The translations under genes were made by a program, and so were the position numbers. 64,000 nucleotides of DNA from Croceitalea rosinachiae (GTDB taxonomy: Bacteria; Bacteroidota; Bacteroidia; Flavobacteriales; Flavobacteriaceae). Location of the stretch: the NCBI RefSeq assembly GCF_031846445.1, contig NZ_JAVRHR010000002.1, positions 1 to 64,000 of the forward strand. Reading direction: 5' to 3'. The notes beneath the pieces are model-generated. The model was not told where the DNA came from. It ran no database searches and saw only the letters and a list, made by a program, of their open reading frames with translations. Shown piece after piece: positions 16,997 through 25,720 of the stretch. Numbering within the stretch: position 1 is the stretch's first letter; each line of letters opens with the position of its first letter.

Positions 16997-17368
16997 ATGA
17001 CATCAATTTTGAAAAACACATTAGTAGCGGCCTTAATGTTTACTACAGTAGTAAGCTTGGCAAACGGACCTGAAAGTACTTTTGGAAAGAAGACTTTAGA
17101 GGTAGAAAAAAACTTAATCAGCGTAAAGCTAGATCCAGTTTTTAAGAAAAAAGGACAAAAATTATTTGTTAACCTTTTGAATTTAGATCAAGAGAAAGTA
17201 ACAATTAAAGTAATCGATAGCGAAGGAAGAATAGTATTTAAAGAGGTTATCGAAGGTGATATAGTTGTTGAAAAGGCGTTCAACTTTGAAAAAGCCTATG
17301 AAGGTAACTATACTGTTGTTATTATAGATAACGACAAAACATTTAAAGAAAAAGTTGCAGTAAAGTAA
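16997..17368 (+). CDS. Small exported protein with a sorting-domain-like beta fold
   Basis: 123 residues from the ATG at 16997; an upstream TTG would extend it with sequence that spoils the signal peptide. Signal peptide about 1-22 (LVAALMFTTVVSLA). The mature part has the strand pattern VTIKVIDSEGRIVFKEVI ... YEGNYTVVIIDNDKTFKEKV, which resembles T9SS type A C-terminal domains in order of strands and in the G-x-Y-x-V motif. Because almost nothing precedes that domain, this could be a free-standing member. It ends in a strong terminator and is divergent from the AraC gene. Confidence 0.7.
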   Translation: MTSILKNTLVAALMFTTVVSLANGPESTFGKKTLEVEKNLISVKLDPVFKKKGQKLFVNLLNLDQEKVTIKVIDSEGRIVFKEVIEGDIVVEKAFNFEKAYEGNYTVVIIDNDKTFKEKVAVK

Positions 17369-17397
17369 GTTTAGTTATAGTTAATTTAGTCAGTTTG

Positions 17398-17425
17398 GCC
17401 CTAATGGAAACGTTAGGGCTTTTTT
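17398..17425 (+). terminator. Rho-independent terminator after the small exported protein
   Basis: GCCCTAA at 17398-17404 pairs with TTAGGGC at 17413-17419, followed by TTTTTT. It overlaps the end of the convergent MOSC gene. Confidence 0.85.
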
Positions 17426-18059
17426 ATTGCAATAATTTTTTTAATATTTCTCTCTTTTTAAACCGAATGCCTTCATTTTCAACCGCAAGTTTGACCAAAT
17501 CTAAATCCTTGTCACGGCTATTGACCAAAACATTGTATTGTTGCACGGTTAAGCCATTATTTGAAGATTTTTTTAAAGTCAAAGAATCATTGACCTTTAC
17601 ATGACCTTCTTTTAAAATCTTAATATATGTACCGGAATGCCCATAATCAATAAATTCTTTGATTACTTTTTGGTCGCCAAAACGAATACCTAATTTATGG
17701 CATGGTTGTCTTGGCTCGGTAATTTGAACCATAGCATCGCCCATTTCATAAATATCACCAATAAATATGCCGTTCTCATCTAAGCCTTTTATGGTGAGAT
17801 TTTCACCAAACATACCCCAGTCCCATTTTAAATTAGGGTATTTTTCTCTCCAATCATTATAATAGTCCGAAGAAAAAAGGTAACAAGCTTTAAATTCACC
17901 ACCATGGTGTTTTCTATCGATTACGTTATCTTTTGCTACATCTTCTTTCTTTAAAAAAATAGGTTCGTTTACAGGGTACTTAAAGATACCAGTTTGAATT
18001 TTTCTGCCTCGCCAATCAACAGTTGTAGATTGGCCAATATTGGTTGCAATGACTTTCAT
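17424..18059 (-). CDS. MOSC domain protein (YiiM-like)
   Basis: 211 residues. The MOSC core includes FKYPVNEPIFL, DRKHHGGEFKACYLF, MFGENLTIKGLDE and ITEPRQPCHKLG, whose cysteine is the likely sulfur or molybdenum-cofactor-binding residue. YiiM-type proteins act in reduction of N-hydroxylated compounds together with molybdenum cofactor, by family knowledge; partners are not encoded nearby. The C-terminal 50 residues are the usual three-helix extension. It is encoded alone and is convergent with the exported protein gene. Confidence 0.88.
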   Translation of the reverse strand: MKVIATNIGQSTTVDWRGRKIQTGIFKYPVNEPIFLKKEDVAKDNVIDRKHHGGEFKACYLFSSDYYNDWREKYPNLKWDWGMFGENLTIKGLDENGIFIGDIYEMGDAMVQITEPRQPCHKLGIRFGDQKVIKEFIDYGHSGTYIKILKEGHVKVNDSLTLKKSSNNGLTVQQYNVLVNSRDKDLDLVKLAVENEGIRFKKREILKKLLQ

Positions 18060-18072
18060 ACCTTGAAGATAA

Positions 18073-18104
18073 AAAAAGCCATCGTTTTATACGATAGCTT
18101 TTTC
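18073..18104 (-). terminator. Terminator downstream of the DUF6249 gene
   Basis: The minus strand reads a stem (AAAAAGCTATCGT with ACGATGGCTTTTTTT, one mismatch) with a T-run, 20 bp past the DUF6249 stop. Confidence 0.7.
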
Positions 18105-18123
18105 TTATTTGTGGTCTGCTCAA

Positions 18124-18471
18124 CTATTTTTCTAATCTTTTTGTCATTGTAAATCCGACTAAAAGACTAATACCGGCCATTAAGAATATGGTGCCGGGAT
18201 AGGCTATATCCTCATCTAAGCCTAAAGTAGATTCTAGGATGGAGCCTATAAAAATTGCAACTCCAATACCTATTAGTAAAATTGCAAAGTTTATAAGAAA
18301 TATTTTCCAAGTCGCTACATCATTTGAATCTTTGGTTTTTACAAAAACATTTGCGTCGACACCCTTTTCTATGAGCGCTAATCGTTCTTTATTTCGAGTG
18401 GAAAAGTAGAGGTATAGGATTGCAAATAACGTTAAAAAAAAACTTATGGGTATTAAAATTGCTTCTGCCAT
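18124..18471 (-). CDS. DUF6249 domain membrane protein, likely ECF regulon member
   Basis: 115 residues with three hydrophobic segments (about 2-24, 57-77 and 90-108) and a short soluble loop containing RNKERLALIEKGVDANVF, the DUF6249 hallmark. The function is unknown. It is divergent from an ECF sigma factor and has its own upstream TGTAACC-N16-CGTCATA element, identical in layout to that of the sigma gene. This places it in that sigma factor's regulon and hints at an envelope-stress role or feedback on the sigma system. Confidence 0.8.
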   Translation of the reverse strand: MAEAILIPISFFLTLFAILYLYFSTRNKERLALIEKGVDANVFVKTKDSNDVATWKIFLINFAILLIGIGVAIFIGSILESTLGLDEDIAYPGTIFLMAGISLLVGFTMTKRLEK

Positions 18472-18509
18472 GATTGATTTTTAAATTATAAATAAACTCA
18501 TTTTCCACT

Positions 18510-18539
18510 TATGACGACAGTTTGTTCATGCAGGTTACA
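18510..18539 (-). promoter_or_regulatory. ECF-type promoter of the DUF6249 gene
   Basis: Minus strand TGTAACC (18539-18533), 16 bp, CGTCATA (18516-18510). The two elements and spacer are the same as in the divergent promoter of the sigma gene. Confidence 0.75.
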
Positions 18540-18561
18540 AAAATTATATTTTTTATTTTGA

Positions 18562-18591
18562 TGTAACCTTTCAGGACTAATTACCGTCATA
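18562..18591 (+). promoter_or_regulatory. ECF-type autoregulatory promoter of the sigma gene
   Basis: TGTAACC (18562-18568), 16 bp, CGTCATA (18585-18591), immediately before the ATG at 18601. The transcript would have only a few bases of leader. Confidence 0.75.
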
Positions 18592-18600
18592 TGGAATAGA

Positions 18601-19179
18601 ATGGAACAAAAGGGCAGCCAACCAAATATCGATGCTATTCTAAATGGAGATTCACAGGCTTTTTCTAAACTTGTGGATGGCCATAAAAACTTGGTCTATA
18701 CTGTGGCACTAAGGATGTTAAAGAATACTGAAGAGGCTGAAGAAGTTGCACAAGATACTTTTATTAAGGTTTTTAAGTCATTAAAATACTTTAAAGGTGA
18801 TTCTAAGTTTTCAACTTGGATTTATAGAATAGCGTACAATACTTGTCTTGACCGATTAAAAAAGAATAAAAAAGAATTTTTGAACAAATCAGTAGATGAA
18901 ATAACAGGTTTTGAAATAGAAGATACCAGTAATGCTTTAGAGGATATTATTGCAAGTGAAAAATCATTGTTGATACGAAAATGCATTGAGCAATTAGCTT
19001 CTAAGGATGCTGCATTGATAACTTTTTTTTATTTTGAAGAGAAAAGTCTAAAAGAGTTGAGTGATATTTTAGATTTGGCAGAAAACACTGTTAAAGTACG
19101 TTTGTTCAGAGCAAGAGCACGTTTGGCATTGATATTAAAAGAAAAATTAGCGCTTAGAATTATTGAAAATTATGGATAG
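18601..19179 (+). CDS. ECF-type RNA polymerase sigma factor
   Basis: 192 residues. Region 2 includes LVYTVALRMLKNTEEAEEVAQDTFIKVF and FSTWIYRIAYNTCLDRLKK; region 4 includes LKELSDILDLAENTVKVRLFRARARL. This is a group 4 (ECF) sigma factor that would direct RNA polymerase to a small set of promoters. The self-similar divergent promoters show the likely target motif. The next gene overlaps its end by 8 bp and encodes a membrane protein, the expected place for an anti-sigma factor. Confidence 0.95.
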   Translation: MEQKGSQPNIDAILNGDSQAFSKLVDGHKNLVYTVALRMLKNTEEAEEVAQDTFIKVFKSLKYFKGDSKFSTWIYRIAYNTCLDRLKKNKKEFLNKSVDEITGFEIEDTSNALEDIIASEKSLLIRKCIEQLASKDAALITFFYFEEKSLKELSDILDLAENTVKVRLFRARARLALILKEKLALRIIENYG

Positions 19180-19570
19180 CCAAAAAGAATTGAAAAATTT
19201 GATCGATAAGCTAATGATTGAAGATAGCTTAGATTCACCTTCTACAGATTTCACCAAAAATGTGATAGCAAGATTACCTATTAAGCGAAATTCATTTTTT
19301 GTTTATAAGCCATTACTGCCAAAATCCATTTTTGTACTTGCCGTTGCCTTAATTGTAGCAGTAACATATTTTGTTTTGAATTCATATGGCTTATCTGAAA
19401 TTGACCAGAGCTATTTAAATAGATTAAACGTGGTAGGTACTTCGGTAAATGATTTATTTTCCCAATTCCGGTTTTCAAAAACGGTAGTCTACATTATCAT
19501 TTTTGCCGGATTAATGTTTTGTATACAAACTATTTTATTGAAAAGGCATTTTGATAGCAGAATAGCCTAA
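19172..19570 (+). CDS. Membrane protein paired with the ECF sigma factor, possible anti-sigma factor
   Basis: 132 residues from the ATG at 19172, which overlaps the sigma stop by 8 bp; an upstream TTG start is less likely. The N-terminal 45 residues are soluble and charged (SQKELKNLIDKLMIEDSLD, DFTKNVIARLP), followed by two membrane segments at about 48-68 and 102-122. The soluble, cytoplasmic N-terminus before a membrane anchor fits an anti-sigma factor, but no zinc-binding HxxxCxxC is present and the homology is not recognisable. The role is inferred from the overlap. Confidence 0.7.
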   Translation: MDSQKELKNLIDKLMIEDSLDSPSTDFTKNVIARLPIKRNSFFVYKPLLPKSIFVLAVALIVAVTYFVLNSYGLSEIDQSYLNRLNVVGTSVNDLFSQFRFSKTVVYIIIFAGLMFCIQTILLKRHFDSRIA

Positions 19571-19926
19571 AGTAATAAGTACCTAGATGCCCAATATATT
19601 AAAGCAAATTGTAAGGGAATTCTAAGAATTAAAATCCATTTTGGTACTCCAACAGCTGCCTTTTCATTTGAGAGCATATAAAAATGTACAACAAAAAAGA
19701 TTATTAGCATTGCGATGATTCCCCAAATGGAAAAATTTTTAGTTGCCGAAAAACAAAGCCCAATTCCCAATATAATTTCAGCAACTCCACTCCAAAAAAC
19801 CAATGCTTTGTGATTGGGTAGATACTGGGGCATAATTCGTAGATAAACCTTTGGCTTAATAAAGTGCATGATACCGGCAAAAATATAGATTGCAGCCATT
19901 AAGTATAAATGCCAAGGGTAACTCAT
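19567..19926 (-). CDS. DoxX family membrane protein
   Basis: 119 residues with four membrane helices and the DoxX pattern YIFAGIMHFIKPKVYLRIMP ... HKALVFWSGVAEIILGIGL. DoxX-like proteins are small quinone- or thiol-linked membrane proteins whose exact role is mostly unknown. Its stop overlaps that of the convergent ECF partner gene by 4 bp. The start lies 3 bp from the stop of the larger membrane protein upstream, so the two are probably one operon. Confidence 0.85.
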   Translation of the reverse strand: MSYPWHLYLMAAIYIFAGIMHFIKPKVYLRIMPQYLPNHKALVFWSGVAEIILGIGLCFSATKNFSIWGIIAMLIIFFVVHFYMLSNEKAAVGVPKWILILRIPLQFALIYWASRYLLL

Positions 19927-19929
19927 AAT

Positions 19930-21264
19930 TTATTCTTTAAAATACCAAAAGGGGACTTGGGACTCAGTCAATGTTTGAGTGGTATCTTTTTGTTTCTGCA
20001 ATCTATTTAAATGTAATACATGTTTACCCTCAGATATTTCCCTAATATTCAAATTCGTTTCAAAACCCAATTGACCTTTACTATTGGTAGTTACAATAAA
20101 ATCTTCATCTAATTTTAAAGTATCAATTTTAAATGAATATGTTTCATTAAATATTTCTAAATACCTTTTTCTTATACTATCTCGCTGCTTTCTAGTTTCC
20201 CATTCATCTTCCCAGTCATTTCCAAAATTAATTCCCGAAGCTAGCCCTCTTTTATCATTTTTAGGGGTAATGGTAGAATCATAGGCGAAAATTCGGTCTT
20301 CTAAATTTTCGCGATATGGAATGAAAATAGGTAGATATGGTGTTCTTATTATTTTTGATGGAATGACTATGTCACCAGGAAAATCTTCATTTTCAGTCAT
20401 TAAATCCAAATAATTCTCTTTGTTCGCAAATAGAGGAGAAGAGTTCCTTTCATTATCAAGAAAATTAGAGTTTTGATATTCTAATGATGCTACTACTAAA
20501 ATCAATAAGTAAATAGGGGTAAGAAAAAGAATCAACCTTTTTCCAAATTTATGATCTAAAAAATTATAAACCAGAGGTCGGTATAAAAATGATAAGGTCA
20601 AAAAGCTAAATACCCAATAAACAGGAAAATAAAATTTAGAAATCCATTTATTTCGTTTCAAAAGGCCTTGGGTAATAAAATCAAAAAAGGTCAAAAACAT
20701 TCCCAAGCAGATAAAGACTAACAATGGAATACCTAGACCTTGAGAAATCCAATTTGGCAAGTTTTCATTTTTTAAGATAAAATTTACGATAAGAACAATA
20801 GTAATAATTACTGTTGTTAGTGCCAGTACATAAAAAATCAATAGAAAAGAAACCGCAAAAAGAACACTACAATAGTTTTCAAGACTGCCAATATAACGAT
20901 CAAAAGAAACTATTCTTTTGCTTAGGTATTTTTTAAAGCGCTCTGAATATTTTAATTTATCAAATTCAATATCTCCGGAGACATATCTTAGGCCTAATGC
21001 ACCAATCCAAAGCCCTCTTAAAATAACGTGTAACAGTAGATTGAAAAGAAGAATGGAACAGGCGGTAAGTGCTAAAAAATAGATAACGAATCCATAGACT
21101 TGTTGTTCGTTGCTGGCATTGGCCATTTCAATTTTAATAGGCTCATAAGCAGTAAATAGGCCAAAAATTGCGAAACCTGAAATTAGCAGCTCCAACTCCC
21201 AACTTTGTTGTTGTAACGAGTCAAGTAGTTTTTTAAAGGCCGGGCTTTTATAATCGTTGTGCAT
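19930..21264 (-). CDS. Multi-pass membrane protein of unknown family
   Basis: 444 residues. Around six hydrophobic segments fall at about 27-41, 56-82, 134-164, 175-195, 210-230 and 243-262, followed by a soluble, charged C-terminal region (270-444). The soluble part includes PSKIIRTPYLPIFIPYRE and ends in SQVPFWYFKE, and looks like a beta-rich domain. I do not recognise the family and infer no function. It is co-oriented with DoxX, 3 bp apart, and preceded by the htpG terminator. Confidence 0.7.
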   Translation of the reverse strand: MHNDYKSPAFKKLLDSLQQQSWELELLISGFAIFGLFTAYEPIKIEMANASNEQQVYGFVIYFLALTACSILLFNLLLHVILRGLWIGALGLRYVSGDIEFDKLKYSERFKKYLSKRIVSFDRYIGSLENYCSVLFAVSFLLIFYVLALTTVIITIVLIVNFILKNENLPNWISQGLGIPLLVFICLGMFLTFFDFITQGLLKRNKWISKFYFPVYWVFSFLTLSFLYRPLVYNFLDHKFGKRLILFLTPIYLLILVVASLEYQNSNFLDNERNSSPLFANKENYLDLMTENEDFPGDIVIPSKIIRTPYLPIFIPYRENLEDRIFAYDSTITPKNDKRGLASGINFGNDWEDEWETRKQRDSIRKRYLEIFNETYSFKIDTLKLDEDFIVTTNSKGQLGFETNLNIREISEGKHVLHLNRLQKQKDTTQTLTESQVPFWYFKE

Positions 21265-21302
21265 TGTTTTTTGGTTTCTGTTTCAAGATAGAACTTTTGC
21301 AT

Positions 21303-21337
21303 AAAAAAACCGCTTAAACAGTTGTCTAAGCGGTTTT
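21303..21337 (-). terminator. Bidirectional-looking terminator after htpG
   Basis: AAAACCGCTTA (21306-21316) pairs with TAAGCGGTTTT (21327-21337). On the minus strand it ends in a T-run and lies 20 bp past the htpG stop. Confidence 0.85.
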
Positions 21338-21357
21338 ATATTTTGTAGTAGTTATTT

Positions 21358-23247
21358 TTATTTTATCATCTCATAACTTCTGCTGATAAATTTGGTCAAC
21401 TCTTCACCTTTTAATAAACCCTTTGAAAGTCTTGCCAAATCTAAAGATTGATTGATCAATCGTTCTCTCTTTTTCGTGGTTTTGGTATTGAGGATTTCAC
21501 TGACTAATTCATTGTTAGTATTCACGATCAAATTGAACATATCTGGCATATTGCCCATGCCAAACATTCCACCACCTCCGGTTTGTTGCATATCTTTCAT
21601 TCTGCGCATAAACTCAGGCTCAGTAATGATAAAGGGTTGTGATGTGCTATCCATAGCTTCTAATTGAACAGTAAAATTGCTGTTTTCACCTACGACACTT
21701 TCAATTTGTTCTTTTAATTTGTCTTTTTCTTCATCGCTTAATTTAGAAATGGCCGTATCCTCTTTTTTAATCAGATTATCAATATGATCGGCATCAACAC
21801 GAGCAAAAGAAATTTTCTCTTTTGATGTTTCCAACTTTTGAATAAGATGAGGGATGATAGGGGAGTCTAGCAACAGCACCTCGTATCCTTTGCCTTTTGC
21901 TGTTTCAATATAGCTATGCTGTGCCTCTTTGTCAGAAGCGTAAAGAATAACCATTTTATCATCCTTATCGGTCTGTGAATCCTTTATTTTAGATTCTAGT
22001 TCCTCAAAAGTGTAGTATTTACCATCCACAGAAGGATAAAGTGCAAATTTTTCTGCTTTTTCAAAGAATTTATCTTCAGAAAGCATGCCATATTCAATAA
22101 CTACCTTAATGTCATTCCATTTTTGTTCAAAGTCTTCGCGGTTGTTTTTAAAGATAGAATTCATTTTATCTGCAACCTTTTTAGTGATGTAAGAAGAAAT
22201 CTTCTTTACAGCACCATCGGCTTGCAAATACGACCTAGAAACATTTAAAGGGATATCTGGTGAATCTATAACACCACGAAGCATGGTCAAAAACTCAGGT
22301 ACGATACCTTCTACATTATCAGTCACAAAAACCTGATTTTGATAAAGTTGAATTCTATCCTTTTGAATGTTCATGTCATTGGTCAACTTTGGGAAGTATA
22401 ATATTCCTGTTAAGTTGAATGGATAATCTACATTCAAGTGAATATTGAACAAAGGCTCTTCAAACTGCATAGGGTATAATTCCCTATAAAACCCTTTATA
22501 ATCATCTTCATTTAAATCTGCAGGTTTTTTGGTCCAAGCTGGAGCAGGATTGTTAATGATGTTATCAACTTCTTGAGTAGGTGCTGGATCTTCTTCTTTT
22601 GCGCCTTCGGGTTTTGGTAGAGTTTCTGTTTTGGTTCCGAATTTAATCGGAATAGGCATAAACTTATTGTATTTGGTCAACAAGGTGCTTATTCTGGTCT
22701 CCTCTAAAAACTCAGTAGAATCTTCGGCTATTTGCAAAATGATTTCTGTCCCCCTCTCGGTCTTTTTAGAAGCCTTTAATTTAAATTCAGGAGAACCATC
22801 ACATATCCAATGAACGGCGGGTTCATCTTTAAAACTTTTAGTTATGATCTCTACCTTTTCAGCTACCATAAAGGCTGAATAAAACCCAAGGCCAAAATGA
22901 CCAATAATACCAGCATCTTGACCAGCATCTTTGTACTTATCTAAAAATTCTTCAGCCCCGGAAAAAGCAACTTCATTAATGTATTTTTTGACCTCGTCTT
23001 CCGTCATCCCTAGACCTTGATCGAGAATATGGATCTTTTTGGTGTCTTTATCAATCTTAATCTCAATCTGTGGATTGCCATATTCTACTTTCGCTTCACC
23101 AATTGATGTTAAGTGTTTTAATTTTAAGGTCGCATCCGTAGCGTTGGATATTAGTTCACGCAAGAAAATTTCGTGATCACTGTATAAAAACTTCTTGATT
23201 AAAGGAAAGATGTTTTCTACTGAAACATTGATTTTACCTGTAGCCAT
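21358..23247 (-). CDS. htpG: Molecular chaperone HtpG (Hsp90)
   Basis: 629 residues, full length. The GHKL ATP-binding motifs are clear: LISNATDATLKLK, DQGLGMTEDEV and GIIGHFGLGFYSAF. The middle domain carries NIQKDRIQLYQNQVFVTDNV and PLNVSRSYLQ, with the arginine used in ATP hydrolysis. A glycine- and methionine-rich linker (MQQTGGGGMFGMGNMPDM, about 555-572) precedes the C-terminal dimerisation region. A charged, proline-rich insert (EGAKEEDPAPTQEVDN) matches the Bacteroidota version. It folds and stabilises client proteins in the cytoplasm. Confidence 0.97.
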   Translation of the reverse strand: MATGKINVSVENIFPLIKKFLYSDHEIFLRELISNATDATLKLKHLTSIGEAKVEYGNPQIEIKIDKDTKKIHILDQGLGMTEDEVKKYINEVAFSGAEEFLDKYKDAGQDAGIIGHFGLGFYSAFMVAEKVEIITKSFKDEPAVHWICDGSPEFKLKASKKTERGTEIILQIAEDSTEFLEETRISTLLTKYNKFMPIPIKFGTKTETLPKPEGAKEEDPAPTQEVDNIINNPAPAWTKKPADLNEDDYKGFYRELYPMQFEEPLFNIHLNVDYPFNLTGILYFPKLTNDMNIQKDRIQLYQNQVFVTDNVEGIVPEFLTMLRGVIDSPDIPLNVSRSYLQADGAVKKISSYITKKVADKMNSIFKNNREDFEQKWNDIKVVIEYGMLSEDKFFEKAEKFALYPSVDGKYYTFEELESKIKDSQTDKDDKMVILYASDKEAQHSYIETAKGKGYEVLLLDSPIIPHLIQKLETSKEKISFARVDADHIDNLIKKEDTAISKLSDEEKDKLKEQIESVVGENSNFTVQLEAMDSTSQPFIITEPEFMRRMKDMQQTGGGGMFGMGNMPDMFNLIVNTNNELVSEILNTKTTKKRERLINQSLDLARLSKGLLKGEELTKFISRSYEMIK

Positions 23248-23467
23248 AATAATTATAATTTGATTTTAATTTCTACAATCGCAGAAATGTTTGTGTTTCT
23301 TTTCTCTTTGCTTTTCAATAAGAGTACCAATTTGATTGAAGGTGACAAACTGACATTCTATGGATTCCGAATTATTAACTTAAAACTTTAACAAACATTT
23401 TGTTTAATATTTATTGAAAATAATTAAACAATTATTATTTTTGAATTGTTATAGAAAATTTATTGCT

Positions 23468-23521
23468 ATGAAAAAGATGATTTCTGTAACAAGTTTGTTT
23501 ATTTATTGGTTAGGTTGTTGA
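23468..23521 (+). CDS. Possible 17-residue leader-like peptide ending in a lipobox-like LGC
   Basis: The frame encodes MKKMISVTSLFIYWLGC and stops at TGA 23519-23521. It has a basic start, a hydrophobic core and a terminal Gly-Cys, i.e. a lipoprotein signal peptide with nothing after the cysteine. It sits in the 381-bp gap between divergent htpG and the TetR gene (23248-23628) and runs directly into a 10-bp perfect hairpin. No strong ribosome-binding site or promoter is evident. It could be a remnant of a lost lipoprotein, a small expressed peptide or chance. I see nothing else coding in this gap. Confidence 0.3.
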   Translation: MKKMISVTSLFIYWLGC

Positions 23522-23549
23522 AAGCGCGCTTTTGGTAAGAAGCGCGCTT
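23522..23549. other. GC-rich 10-bp hairpin between htpG and the TetR gene
   Basis: AAGCGCGCTT at 23522-23531 pairs with the identical self-complementary AAGCGCGCTT at 23540-23549 across an 8-base loop. It lacks a direct T-run, so it is not a classic terminator, though a loose T-rich tract follows about 10 bp later. Confidence 0.5.
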
Positions 23550-23628
23550 CACGTTTAAGCCTTTTAAATATTCAAATCGTTATCTTTACTGTTATGATTA
23601 TTATAGTTTTTATTTAACAAATATTTCT

Positions 23629-24288
23629 ATGGCTACAAAAGCAAACACGGCAAAAATTACAGATGACAAAATAATAAGCATATATATGGATTTTGTACTT
23701 GAACATGAAGTACATCCAAAGTCTATCTATAAATTTTGTAAAGAGAATAAAATCAAAGAAGATGAGTTCTATCAATTTTTTGGTTCGTTTGAGGCCTTAC
23801 AAAAAGGAATATGGAACAAATTCTTCACCAATACCACAACCTTACTGAATAAGAATAAAGAATATGAAGGTTTTAGCAATAAAGATAAAATGCTCACTTT
23901 TTTCTATACCATTTTTGAATTATTGACCATGAATCGCAGCTATGTACTTTTCACGTTGGGAACAAATAGAAAAATGCTTGACAAAATGTCTGAGCTCAAA
24001 GATTTAAGAAGTCACATTAAGAATTTTACCGCTGAATTAATTGAAGAATCTAATGAGGATAAAAATTTAAAGATCACCAAGCAGAGCCCCAGAATATTTT
24101 CTGATGGTGCCTGGGTACAGTTTTTATTCTTGCTTAAGTTTTGGATGGACGATTCTTCTGCAGGATTTGAGAAAACAGATTTGGCCATTGAGAAATCTGT
24201 GACCACAATTTTTGACGTTTTTGATAATACGCCTTTAGATAGTATAATTGATTTTGGAAAATTTTTGTACAAAGAAAATTTTGCCTAA
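23629..24288 (+). CDS. TetR family transcriptional regulator, AarF-associated
   Basis: 219 residues. The N-terminal 60 residues form a TetR-like helix-turn-helix (KITDDKIISIYMDFVLEHEV ... SIYKFCKENKIKEDEFYQFF) with the usual FxSFEALQKGIWNKFF linker. The remaining all-helical part is the ligand domain and has no identifiable ligand. It is followed after 11 bp by an AarF-type kinase gene. By arrangement it is likely to control that gene and perhaps others in lipid or quinone metabolism; this is inference. Confidence 0.85.
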   Translation: MATKANTAKITDDKIISIYMDFVLEHEVHPKSIYKFCKENKIKEDEFYQFFGSFEALQKGIWNKFFTNTTTLLNKNKEYEGFSNKDKMLTFFYTIFELLTMNRSYVLFTLGTNRKMLDKMSELKDLRSHIKNFTAELIEESNEDKNLKITKQSPRIFSDGAWVQFLFLLKFWMDDSSAGFEKTDLAIEKSVTTIFDVFDNTPLDSIIDFGKFLYKENFA

Positions 24289-24299
24289 ACGTTTTAACT

Positions 24300-25610
24300 A
24301 TGAAAACACTGGATAAAATTCCAACAGGTAAGATTGAGCGAGCTAGTAAGTTGGTAAAGACCGGTGTGAAAATTGGTGGAAATTATGCTAAGTATTACGG
24401 AAAGAAATTGGTCAATCGTGAGCTAGGCAAAGATGAATTGAATGAAGATAATGCTACAGACATTTACGATGGACTCAAAAGTTTAAAAGGGAGTGCTTTA
24501 AAAGTCGCTCAGATGTTAAGCATGGAAAAAAATCTTTTACCTAATGCTTATGTAGAAAAATTTTCACTGTCCCAATTTTCAGTTCCACCCTTATCGGCTC
24601 CATTGGTGCGTAAGACGTTTAAAAAGTATTTGGGTAAGTATCCAGAGGAGGTATTCGATACTTTCGAAAGAGATTCTGTTAATGCAGCTAGTATAGGTCA
24701 GGTTCATAGAGCAACTAAAGAAGGCAAAACTTTAGCTGTTAAAATTCAGTACCCTGGAGTAGCAGAAAGTATAAGTAGCGATTTGGCGATCGTTAAGCCT
24801 ATCGCGATTCGTATGTTTAACTTAAAAGGGAAAGACTCTGACAAGTACTTCAAAGAAGTTGAAAACAAATTGGTGGAAGAAACTGATTATATACTCGAAT
24901 TAAGACAAAGCAAAGAAATTACAGAAGCGTGTCATTTAATCCCCAATATCAAATTTCCTAAATACTATCCCGAGTTGTCCAGTGAGCGAACCATAACTAT
25001 GGATTGGATGAAGGGTCAGCATCTCAGCGAATTTGCTAAAACAAGTTTTACACAAAAAATAGGCGATAAGTTAGGGCAAGCACTTTGGGATTTTTATATG
25101 TTTCAAATTCATGGATTGCGAAAAGTTCATGCCGACCCACATCCCGGTAATTTTTTGATAAGTACTGAAAATATTTTGATTGCTATTGATTTTGGATGTA
25201 TCAAAGAGATTCCAGATGAATTCTACGTTCCTTATTTTGAGTTGGCAGAGAAAGATAATATTAACAATCCAGAATTGTTTGCCGAGAAATTATATGAGCT
25301 GGAAATTTTGACGCCAACCGATTCCGAAAAGGAATTACAGTTTTTCACTTCTCTTTTTAAAGAAATGCTAACTTTATTTACATCTCCTTTTAATAGGGAA
25401 ACCTTTGATTTTGGAGCAGATGAATTTTGGTCGCAAATTGCAGATTTGAGCGAGCGTTATTCCAAAGACGAGCAGATTCGGAAAATGAACGGTAATCGTG
25501 GGTCAAAGCACTTCTTGTATATGAACCGAACATTCTTTGGGCTTTATAATCTATTACATGATTTAAAAGCTAAGGTTGAGGTGAACAATTTCAGGCAATA
25601 TTTAGATTAG
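24300..25610 (+). CDS. AarF/ABC1/UbiB family protein kinase-like protein
   Basis: 436 residues. The KxGQ-type motif appears as KGSALKVAQMLSMEKNLLP (about 63-81), followed by SIGQVHRATKEGKTLAVKIQYPGV with the conserved lysine, then VEETDYILELR and the catalytic region VHADPHPGNFLIS and AIDFGCIKEIP. The family is an atypical kinase or ATPase involved in quinone biosynthesis or membrane lipid handling. The window has no Ubi/Men enzymes next to it, so the lipid substrate cannot be inferred. It is co-transcribed with the TetR gene. Confidence 0.93.
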   Translation: MKTLDKIPTGKIERASKLVKTGVKIGGNYAKYYGKKLVNRELGKDELNEDNATDIYDGLKSLKGSALKVAQMLSMEKNLLPNAYVEKFSLSQFSVPPLSAPLVRKTFKKYLGKYPEEVFDTFERDSVNAASIGQVHRATKEGKTLAVKIQYPGVAESISSDLAIVKPIAIRMFNLKGKDSDKYFKEVENKLVEETDYILELRQSKEITEACHLIPNIKFPKYYPELSSERTITMDWMKGQHLSEFAKTSFTQKIGDKLGQALWDFYMFQIHGLRKVHADPHPGNFLISTENILIAIDFGCIKEIPDEFYVPYFELAEKDNINNPELFAEKLYELEILTPTDSEKELQFFTSLFKEMLTLFTSPFNRETFDFGADEFWSQIADLSERYSKDEQIRKMNGNRGSKHFLYMNRTFFGLYNLLHDLKAKVEVNNFRQYLD

Positions 25611-25720
25611 TTTACCGGACCAGGGGCTAAAATTTTACCTATTCTTAGTACTACCAAATATATTTTTTTACTTTTCCATTAAATAGCGGTATCTATAAAC
25701 CGTAAATTAATTACAATTTT

